Source: Bolinopsis microptera
Lineage: Eukaryota; Ctenophora; Tentaculata; Lobata; Bolinopsidae
NCBI RefSeq assembly: GCF_026151205.1
Contig: NC_087080.1
Location: forward strand, 12,571,837-12,635,836
DNA: 64,000 bases
Reading direction: 5' to 3'
The notes below the pieces were generated by a model. That model did no database searches. It saw only the letters and a program-made list of their open reading frames with translations, and was not told the origin of the DNA. This document shows, in pieces, positions 48,001-60,000 of the stretch (position 1 is the stretch's first letter; every line of letters starts with the position of its first letter). The translations under genes were made by a program, and so were the position numbers.

Positions 48001-51000
48001 ATAGCGATTTATTAAACTTACCTTGGATAAATAGATCTAAGTTGAAACACAAGTAAGTGGAAAGAAATGTAACTAAATTCTATTCAAAGACCAGTGCAGT
48101 AGTTTAGTTTTATGCCTCAATTTTACTCAATATTCTCAATACTTGATCGTTACTACATTCCACATTTAAACCATCTGCGTGTAGATCTGTAAAACAACGA
48201 TGAAAAGCAAGTGAGGTTTTTCTCAATTTTGCTCACTATAGCTATTGAGTCCTGAGATGATGCATTAAACTTTCACGATAAAATTGAACATTTCTGATTA
48301 TATTTGGTGTAAAATTGAGTTCTGAGACCCTTGTACATCCTTGTATTATATCCACGTTCGTATATATCCACATTCCACGTATATTTATATATTACACCAC
48401 GTGTAAAATTGAGTTCAGAGACCCTCGTATAATGTATAACCTTGTATACCCACGTTCGGGAGTTTTTCTTTAACCTCCCTTCTACAATCTCCCGCACTAT
48501 AAACCATAATTAGTCTCCAAACCATGCCTCCGGGTTAGCCACTGTCTATATTAGGAATAACGAGCTATATAATATGGTTTGTACATTCACAACTTCAACT
48601 ATATAACTGGTAAGTGCACGCGTCTTCAAAATCATCACATGAAAACTAACACATTATCATGTGCATGGGACCTGACATGTCTATATTTAAATTTCAAGGA
48701 ATTGAAGTCTATTGCTTTTTTAAAATTTTACCTTTCAGAAATTATCAAGAGCTTTTAAGTTGCTCCAACTTGCGATCTCTCAGTAGGCTTATTATATTTA
48801 TAAGGACATTTTGTAATCGATCGTGTCCATCAATAAAATGCATATTTCAACTTGTTTCGATCCCTACTTGGCCATCACTTGAAGATCATTTACCTACGAC
48901 TTTAAGGCCCTCTATGATTCTCTAACACCACCCCTCGTCATAGAGGCCCTGAATTCCGCTATGTCATCATGCAGAGAAGATTGGTCTGAAGATTTCTGCA
49001 AATGGCTCACCAAATTGGCGGAATTGAGCCTTCGATCCTCTGCTGGGGTGTTCGACCAAAATCGGTTCATACAGCTCATCGGTATCCCTACGGGTGGATC
49101 ACTATGTGTCCAAATCGCAAACATAGCAGTCTATTACCTAATGAACAAATGTGTTTATAGTAACCCAGAGCTCATGAATAAGATCGTATCAGCCAGGCGT
49201 TACATTTACGACGGAGCAGGTTTGTTTGAGGGAACTACAGATGAGTTCAAAATTTGGATTGCAGATGTTAACAAAGCACTCCTCTCCCATGGCCTAATCA
49301 TTGATGAATACCAAATAGAAGATCCTGGTAAATACGTATCTTTCCTTGACATAATGTTCACCTTCGATTCCTTAGGATCCCTCCAAACGGATTTGTTCAA
49401 AAAGCCAACAGACTCTCGTTCATATCTACATTTTAAAAGCTCCCACCCTAACCATATCTATTCCGGTATCGTGTACTCTCAATGCCTTAGACTCAGAAGG
49501 ATCATCAACTGCCAAGAACGCCTGAAAGAACATCTCAACAACCTCAAAAAAGCCTTCCTTGCCGCATGTTACCCTATAAAAATGATTGAGAACATCAGTA
49601 ATAAGGTCCTTAACACAGCAAGATCACTGTCACGCAAAGTTCAGGCTCCTGATGACCAGACATCATTACATCTTCCAATCAGGGTCATATCTACTTATGG
49701 TAGTGATGATGATCTGGTGTCTGTGACTAAGAAGTATGAAGAACACCTCTCAAGAACGAGGAGTTTCAGTGAAAGTGACACTGCTGAAATATCCCAAGAG
49801 ACCTCCTCAACATCCGCCACGCCTAGGAAGACAATTTTCAGTTACACAAAGAAAACAGGGCCAAGCCTAAAATCTCGCCTCGTCAAATTGAAAGAACTTG
49901 CTTTAGGAGCTAAACATGGCCCAACCAACAAATGCAATGTGCCAAGATGCAAATGTTGTGAACTTATCAAAGGCACCCGTGAATTCAAAGTGAACGGCAA
50001 GAAGGTTAAAGCTTCCCCTGGAAACTGCCAGAGCTACAACATCATTTATCTGTTCCAATGTAGTGTCTGTGGAAAGGCTTACGTCGGTCGCACAACTCGA
50101 TCTCTACGGGTTAGGACTGGAGAACATAGGGTCAAATATTATAAACTTTTAAATGGTGATAAGGTAGATGAAACAAGTGATGAATATAGTTTGGGTTTAC
50201 ATTTGTTGGATCATGGTTTTAGACAAAGGGAAGATTTTAACAAAATTTTTAATGTGTCAATTATTGATAATTCTAGTCCTAAAACTCTAGATGTCCGTGA
50301 ACATAAATATATTCAACTACTCAAGACTTTAAAACCTTTGGGAATTAACACTATAAATCCTTTTGGCCTTCCATTACTCCTAACATCTTAATTTTAACTT
50401 TATAACTGTTTTAAGAGTGTTCAGATTTTTAAAGGAATTTTGGGTTTTACTAACTTTTTACAATTTCTAGGGCTTATGTCACTGAAGATGACGCCTTGCA
50501 ACATGTTTGACGATAGCCTGTAGATTGATAGTTTGATCTCAGTATTTACAACAATTCATCTAGTTTGATTGAATCAAAGGGAAACAAATTCCTCTGCTAC
50601 TAGCCTAACTTCATGTCACAGTTGACAAAGTACGAATATAACATAGCCATGTTTCATATTTGAGACCCGTTGCTTTGCAGATCATAGTATACTGTAACTA
50701 CTCATTCGAGGCTTCCGCCGCCAAAATTTTAGAGGCCACACCCAATCAATATTGCTTATATTCGTATTTACGAGCATGCTAGCAACTCCATTCGAACATA
50801 CTGCGATAGGTTATTAAATGAGGAATATACTCTGAAAATTTGACGCAAAACAGATTTAAAATGACAAAGTTATCAAGAAATTTGTTTATCTCGTTAGCAA
50901 AATTTATTGGGTAACCATTTCAATTTTAAGTTAGAGATGTAGGCAAATTTTCGGCGTCAACGCCATTTTCATGCTAAAATTGGTACAAATTTTAGCATGA

Positions 51001-54000
51001 AGATGGCGTTGACGCCGAAAATTTGCCTACATCCCTAACTTCCTGTTTCATTTGTCCTTGTCTCTTCCAACCGGATATTATCCTACTATCAGTATATCAA
51101 TCATGAGACTGATAAACAGCGAACTACTCCATCATTTGATCTACCTCTTTATTTAAACCTTTAAAAGACATTGTCCACTCAATACTGAACATGTGATATT
51201 TTGTGTCATCCATCGTGCACAATATTCTCATTACCTGGTAATGGGGGTGAGCAACATTTTAATTAGCACTTAAAATTTTAAGGCGTCACATGGGTACCAC
51301 GTGAATTTACAAGCCATGGAGTGCATGGTCAAAGGCCACGAAATGCTCAGGAACATATCTTCTTTTGTTGAGTCGAGCGGGTATTATAAGTGGTGCAGTG
51401 TATGCTAATACTTGCAAAAGTATCTTCGATATTAATCCTACTTCACGAAATAAATAGTTTGAGTTAATACATTTTGTGAACTTTAGCTCGTCATCTTACT
51501 CCAAAAAGGTGGACTCGTGTTCAGCAATATTCCAGTTATTATTTTTCATAATAGTCCTAGTTGAGGGCCCGGAGGTCCAACTCTAAGCACCGGGTATGTA
51601 ACCCGCACTGAGAATCCAAGATCAGTCATTTATAATACTCATGGACCGAGACTTGCGGCCCTGCCAAAGAACAATAATGGTCAGACCCTTTTTTAAATAA
51701 AAGCTAAATCCCCGGATAGTTGTTGAAGAGTGCACAATGTGTCATTCATCTTCTCTATAATAGTTACATAGCACCTTGTGATAAACTTAAACCTATAATC
51801 AATTTTTGTATCAATTTCCTACAAGCTGTTTAAATTTCCTACGAGCTAATCAAAAATTGATCGAAATTTAATTTTGTTCAAATTTCATGCCGCCCGAACC
51901 AATTCACTAACGTGCACGTGATCAGATAAAATCTTTCTGGGCAATAAAAGGACCTTAGTAAGGACCACCCGTGAGCTTACTATGATTATATTTATAGGAT
52001 CCCGTTGACTCTTGTTGCAAAATACTGATAAAATTATAGGTGAGAGCAGTAATAGGTGAGAGCAGTTATAGGTGAGAGCAGTTATATGTGAGAGCAGTTA
52101 TAGGTGAGAGCAGATATAGGTGAGAGCAGTTATAGGTGAGAGCAGCTATAGGTGAGAGCAGATATAGGTGAAAGCAGTTATAGGTGAGAGCAGTTATAGG
52201 TGAGAGCAGTTATAGGTGAGAGCAGTTAAAGGTGAGAGCAGTTATAGGTGAGAGCAGTTATAGGTGAGAACAGTTATAGGTGAGAGCAGTTATAGGTGAG
52301 AGCAGTTATAGGTGAGAGCAGTTATAGGTGAGAGCAGTTGTAGGTGAGAGCAATTATAGGTGAGAGCTGATAAAGCATCTGCACTTTGCAGCGCAGTTAG
52401 ACTATCTGCAGCCCAGGCATTTGCGATACAGTTCTATACCATCGGCAGCTAATTTATCTGAAGTGTAGACTATCTGCAGCTAAGTCTAATAAATGCATTG
52501 AGACTATCTGCATAGTCTAACTGTACGATATAATACTCGCCCATTGCAGTTCAAATTTACATTCCTCATTGCTAGAATTCATTCCTTAAAAAACATATTC
52601 TCGTTCAAAATCTTACTGGATTTATCATGTTAAATAATGTTGCTAGTTTTCAATCCTGAAAACAAACTTCTTGAATTTTTTCCGAGAGGCTACAATATTA
52701 TATATGTATATATATATGTAATAGTTTTGTAGTGTTGTAATTAGTTTAATAATACCTTTCGAGTTTCACTTATTCCGCAAGAGCCAAGAGCTGATGGCAG
52801 GCCCTTATATATAATGCATTAAAATCTCACTATTTGAATCGTTCTTGAAACTGTGTTTGAAAATCAAAAATGATCTCTATTGGCATTGCCAAATTGCTTT
52901 TTCTTTATGTTGCCTGCACTTAACACTTTTTTCAGTCATGCTCCATCTTATAGTATGACTTCAAAGCTATTATTAGCTATTAAATCGATCAGCTTCAGTC
53001 CCTGCCAGATGATTTCCAGTCCCCCAGAAATCTTTACAGAGACCTCAGGGGTTCAAATGATGACTCTAAGTGAAGACGGAAGCCTAGCTGATCACTTAGT
53101 TAGAAAAGGCCAGGAATACAGTGGCATTATATATAATATTGTGTAGGGCAGAAATGTTTAAATTGTTCCTCGATGTTTATTTATTTGAATTTGATTGTTG
53201 AGTTGACAAATTATTTGACATGTGAACCCAATTTTTTGGGATCCCGGTTGCTCACAAAATTGGGCATTTACAGAAGGAATTAATTTTTACGAAAATTTGT
53301 CCAAGAATCTAAGAAGAATTTTGTTTTGGTCCCAGTCAAAATGCCCAATTTTGTGAGCAACCGTGATCTCAAAAATAAGCCAATTTCCATCGGGAGTAAG
53401 CCGAATAATAATATCAATCCGTTTGATCCTTGATTATATAATTATTCAGTCGATAAATTAAATATTGGCGCCGCTATTATTGATTATACCACTTAATTCC
53501 TGAATCCTTGATAGTGACTTTTAATGATTATAGTAACTCTGTTTCTCATGAAATTTTGACGCTGACGCGACGCTAATGGTTAGTTAAACAGTTCAAATAT
53601 TATTAATTTAAGTTTCCGTAGTTATTTTGTAGTATGATCGTTTGGTTACTTTACGGCATTAAATACCGATTCAATTTTCTTTACCAACTCATACAAATCT
53701 ATTATTTAAAGTTTCTAAGAGTATTTTAAAATTAATGCACGAAACCGTTCGCGTTTGCCAATTGTAACAGAAAACCGTTTTCTGCCATTTCCATTAAAAC
53801 CTAAATTTGTCCTGTGCATCGGAAAAAATAGCTGATCCTAAATAGCAATAAGTGCAATAATGGACACTAATGGATTATTAGGTGCAAACTGCAATTATGT
53901 CACAACATTCTAACATTGAAGCTGGACTAAAAGATGGGAATAAAACAATAAGCATAAATATGCAAACACAACTTTAATGGCATTTTTCGTTGTCTGTAAG

Positions 54001-57000
54001 TTCCCGCTATGACCGTTCTATTGTCACTATTCGCCAACTTTTGTTTAAAAAAGGTGGGCAGGCTTCAACCTCTAACGTGTCCCGATCTCCATAATTGCTC
54101 CCAATCGTTCGATCAAGCATGTTTTAAACGTTTTGCTGTTGTTAACTGAAATTTTGTTTCCCCATTTGAATCGACTCAAAGACAGTAGTAGTTGTCAACG
54201 CTGCGAAATTAGGTTCAAAATTGATCTTCATCATAATCCTACTGAAACAATATTTCATAGAAGTAGTTTGACAATGCGTTGCGTTTAGCAACCTTTTGAT
54301 CTATGTCAGACTTCAATTTTAACTTAATGAACTAAATAAGTTGTTCGACGAAAAAGGCCTAATGATGCAACTTAAACTGTTGTAGCTAGGAACTGGACAA
54401 GTCTTCGCCAATCGCCCCGTTAAAATTAAATATAAACCCATTAAATTGAAACGCAGTGCGACAAAGACACGTGCTTTTAAATTTCAGTTTAAAACAAATT
54501 TACTTGTACAGACTCAACAGCTTATTTTTTGCTTTGTAGCTTTTTAGTTGAGCTCTTCCTCAAGAGATGGGATGCAACTTAAACTGTTGTAGCTAGGAAC
54601 TGGACTAGTCTTCGCCCCGTTTAAAATTAAATATCACCCCGTTAAAATCAAATATAAACCCATTAAATAGCTACTCAGTAAAATTACATATAGCTGCTGA
54701 AATTAGTTTGGTGCATCCTAATTTTTATGATCATTGACTCTAAAATATTTCTGTCGCAGAGTTTCCTGTAAATAGCAATGTTAAGGTTCCTGTTTGAAAA
54801 CTCAGTTTCCATACTTCCGTCCATGGCATTTACGATCGTTATCATCATCTGCTGTCTCACATCTCTAGCCTTGAACCCTGTGATCTTCCTCTTCAGCAGA
54901 AGAAAAAATTCTGTTGCAGCATTCCTGTTTACCATCCTCTCCTCAATCGATTTTCTCTACTGTTTCACTCTTCCTTTTGTCCTGTTCTCAGAAGCTAATG
55001 AAATTCTAGAGGAGGGTAGGTGGTGTTTCGGACTTACAGAAGATGAATATTGGAACTGTGTTTTTCCAGCCTCTACGGGGCACAAAGTGAGCACGGTAAT
55101 AATGCACTGTCTGGACTCCGCGGCTGTTTCAACTACAGGATTACTTGCCATCACCCGCTACATTCAATTAAAAGATCCACTGAAAGATGTAAGGAAGAAG
55201 ATAATATTACTCTTTATCGGTGTGGCTTTCACTGTCATACTTTTCCTACAGTTGTTCAATCTGTTCAGCCCAATGCACAAGACGTATTACAGCCCGTTGT
55301 TGATGCTAGCCCTGAATGTGAACCCATACAATATAGGGCTATCCTGGCGAAGTCAGTACGTCTCTGTTATCATTACCAACGCAGGCACTATCATGGTACA
55401 GATAGGAGCTCTCGTCTCATCTATACTGGCTGCTGCACATATCCTCTTCGTTAAAAACAATATAAGAGTCCTAGGAATTGGGAACAACAACAAGATCAAC
55501 TGTGTCAGACGAAGAGAGCGAAGTCAGAAGATCCTGTTGACTAATCTACCGAGCGTTCTAATCCTCCTCCGGATGATGATTGAAGCTCCTATTTGGTATC
55601 TGGCTCGTAGAAGTGGCAGTGGGTTATACTCCGAGGTGCAAGGGTGGATTATCTTCTCCTTTCACCGCATGTTACCACTGTTAGCTTCTACATGGAACCC
55701 AGTAGTCTTCATCAGCATGACTCCTAAATCCAGAGAGTTGCTTAAAAGCACGTTCCGCTCTACGAGAACGAGTCTGAGTAGTTTAAAGCAGAGAAGTACC
55801 AACGGAAAGAGAAAAGAGCAGGTATTTACTATGGGGTCGTTCACTTATCACTTTTTGGATAATTTTTAGCCCCATCCCCCCCCCCCCCCCCCCCTCCGTG
55901 ATCAGTTTTACACGTCATAGCTATTGTGTCAAAATTACACTAGCGTAATCATTTGGAAACCCCCTCCCTCCTATGCTATGATGTACATTATAATATATTT
56001 GTTGTTAATATACTAACACCTATATATTAGGACGCAATGAAACTACCGGACCACGATGTATGGGGACTTGCCACCCCATGGCAACATTAAAATATATCGA
56101 CTCTGTTACATCGTTTCCTGTTAATATAAAACTCCGTTACAAAATGAACTGGGATCTGGCAATACTTTATACTACACCTTATATAACACTTTTATTCGTA
56201 CCATCTCTTATATTATCCATGCACAATATGATACTCTCATAGTATATTCACAACGAAACATTTTTTCCCTAACCTATTTTCGCCATTAAAAATGCCAACG
56301 AACGCGACGGCCCATAGTATTTGAAGTGTATGTAACTGTACGAGTGACAAGGAACTGATTGGGCTAAGTGTCATTGCTTGAAGAGCTTGAAGAGTGTAGT
56401 TGTTACATGTGACATACCTCCCGCAAAGATTCTTGCTAGATCTACACTACAGTTCAAATACTTTGATAAACTCTACAGTCTACACGCTATAGTTATGCTT
56501 ATATAGCTTCTACCGTAGTAGATACAGAATAACTGTACAAACGTGCCCAAGGGATCAAAAGCTTGACATGTTGTTAAGTGTTGACTCATAAATAAAATTA
56601 CCTAAATGATGCAACTGTAGCAGTTTGAAAAATGTAAGATCTTAGTGGTGGTTTTATGCAGAATTAACCTCGAATTACATCATATTATATTAGAAGATGA
56701 TTGAGTCAATAAAATGTAAACAGTTTTATGAAAGTAATTGTAGAAAATGAGTAAAAAATAAAAATTGTAATATTGAATTAAATAGATTATCAATACACAA
56801 AACATCAAAATACTGCAATAGTTATTGTTTAAATGTTAAGTTTAATCCATAGAAATCCAGTCCATCCAGGGGTGAAATATAAGTTCTCCAGGTGTCATCC
56901 TATCTTCTTGATCAATAGTAAGTATATCATGTAGAAACTCCTTGCTCTCCTGATCTAGTCGAGGGTTGATAAACTTGAGATGTTGATGTTCTGCTACTTC

Positions 57001-60000
57001 TTGCTTGGTTGAGAAAGGACAGTCACCGTTCAGGAGGACGTACGCCAGACACCCAATACTCCAAGTCATGGCGGGGAGAGCGGAGTAGAGCCCACATTTG
57101 AAGTGCTCTGGTGGTAGATATACCTCCGTTCCTTGATATGAGGTATAGGGAGTATCAGGAATCCTGGAAGCTGAACCGAAGTCAATCAGTTTTATCCGGT
57201 GAGTAAGAGGATTGTAGAGGATGTTCTCATCCTTGATGTCCCTGTGGTCGATCCCAATTGAAATGAGGTAGGTGCAGGTATCCAGGAGCTGGGTCAGGAC
57301 TTCACGGGCATTCTCCACAGACAGGGCTCCGTTCTGAGAGATGTGGTCAAATAGGTCAGTAAAGTCTGGTAGGTACTCCATCACAATAATCCAGCAACTC
57401 TGCTCAAAATAGATCTCGTGAAGGCTGATCAGATTAGGGTGGTCCAGGGTCTCCGACAACAGTATCTCGTCTGGTATCATCGCTGATCTGCCTTCACACC
57501 AGGTCTTCCTCTTGCATTTGGAGTCGTTGATAATCTTAGCAGCGTGGAGAGTACCATCAGAGATCCGCTTGACCAGCCACACAGCTCCATATCCACCTTC
57601 TCCAAGAAGTCTGATTGCTTGGTAAGAGTCAGCGAAGAGTGGAGAGTTCAGTTTGATAGAGTTCATCATTAGAAGAGATCAATAGATGTAGAAAAGAGTG
57701 AATTGTTTGAATGTTTGATACGGGAGTGAGACATGGGGTGGTATTTATAGTTAGCTTGACAGTTGACAGGGGCGAGCATGGTAACAGTCATCAGTCATGC
57801 CCTTTTCTCACATGGGATCGGATTTCGAGCAGTGTGACAAGATCCGATGATTGGATCTTCCCCTACGCTGATTGGGCTGTTCAGCGATTGGATACCTTAA
57901 ATATTTACTTTAGTGCTTTAGGGGACGCCTGATCAGATAACATACGCTGATGTGATCTTCATCCTATCTGTGGTCCCATGATGTGATCTTTATGCGTGAT
58001 CAAGTGATCAGTAATCAGTATTGAAAGATCCTATCAATAACTTACAACCTCTTCCATTCTACCAGTTATCCACTGCGTTTCCATGACAAACATGGTTCAT
58101 CACATCATGACGATATTCGTTTCATAATCATACGACATTATAGAGTTAACAAGGATTAAAATAAATGAGTGTTAAAAAGTAGATGGTGATCACTCCGCTA
58201 TAAATCATACTCTGTAGTCTGTATTAAACATTGACACTAACCACCCTATTTTTCAGGACACAGCAGTAAACGAGCTGGCGTTCTTCTTTCCCAATTTTAA
58301 AAACGAGACAGCTGGATTGGAAAGAACTCTGTGCATAATTCGTCCCGACACCAACAAGCAGTACAAGGTAAAATTCCTGTTGCTCTTTTAATAAATAAAT
58401 TAATAGTTAATAGTAAATAGTTAATAGTAAATAGTTAATAGTTAATAGTTAATAGTTAATAATTAATAGTTAATGCTCTATTCAGCTCTGCTTGATGTAT
58501 TTGGTAAGTCGATGAGAGGCCAGAAGGTCCGGGGGTAAATTACCAGTAACTGTAGTTATTTTTAGTACCGTTTTTGGGGTCGGTTTGAGGCGTCGGCTTT
58601 AGGTCTTTATGATTTAGCTGAACCTGGATTTATTGAGAAATATTGCAAGCCTCGTATCCTGATTTGAAACTTCTGTCTAGACATATTTAAATAGAATTTA
58701 ACTGATTGAAGCAAAAACGTTACGGTAAATCGAGGTTTCTGGAATTCCGAGCCACAGGGTACTGTACTATATTATGTAACTGCTTTCAACTATACAACGA
58801 ATTTAAAGTAATACCAAATGTTTACATTTTTTAAAACATTAAAAGCTGCCCAACGAAATGTTCAAATTTCGGTAAAAAAATGCACTTAAAAAGTTACAAT
58901 GTACCAAACAAAGTTCTCATTTAGGAAACGATTCTATCCAGACTAACAGAGCTAGGGTTCAGTATCGCACTCCAACGAGAGTTCGTGATGACCCGCACCA
59001 TGGCCGAGACCTTTTACCGGAAACACCGTGAGGAGCCGTTCTTTGAAGTGCTGGTATCCCAGATGATCAGCGGTCCTAGTTTAGTTCTAGCTTTGTGTAG
59101 CAGGGACGCTGTCAGGGTAGGTTAACTACTAAATTACTACTTAATTACTATATTACTACTAATTACTACTTAATTACTAAATTACTACTATGTAATAGTA
59201 AATAGTATTTAAGTTACTGAATACTGTGTTTTCAACATTGTTGGATATAAATGTTTGGTAAATAATAGCCGGTCAATAGCCGGTCGGTATTGTACCTTTT
59301 TGCCAAATACTTTGTAGCTTGGTTGACTGAACCAGTGCCCCGGATCGGACTCTAACCCCAGTATATTTAGTACACTTACTATGAGGGGCGAGGGCCTAGC
59401 AATTGTCATGGGTTACCCAGGGTTATTGTGAGCTGGCTTGATCATACTCTACAATAAAGGTACCCTTGTACTCTCGTAGCTACACTATATTTAAACTTGA
59501 TAATCTTACTTAGTTGATAGTTGATACTGGCTCCAATAAATTGAAACGGTTATTTGTGGAACACTATTATGTTATCTATTTGACTAGCTTCGAGTTCTAA
59601 CAGGCCCTTCCAAATCTCACCTGCACGGTGCCTGTTTAGGTGTTTAGTAACATTTATTAGAGCAATAATTAACCCTCAGATAGATATTCCTTATAATAAA
59701 TAATTAATTCATGATATACCTGGAATCAACTCAAAATTTCGACTGATGTATTCAGTGGGCATGAAGTTCTGGTTACAACTGATATTTAGGTTGCACATAG
59801 ACACGATTCTGGGCTCTAGCGTTAAGAAATGGGTGGCAAAATTTGCCATTGATTGTAGCGCTCGAATTAACCACGGCATTTAGTGAGTTTAGAGGTCCGG
59901 ATCGGCCCGGGCTTTTCTGTGGGAGCGTTTGGGGAGGGGGTTGTTAGAATTGGGTTATGGGTTAGTTGGGTGTCTAGTTTGGGTGGGGGAACCATCGTGT

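Noticed and set aside
52038-52370. CRISPR-like or coding repeat
   Set aside because: 16-bp units without spacers, eukaryotic context; simple minisatellite.
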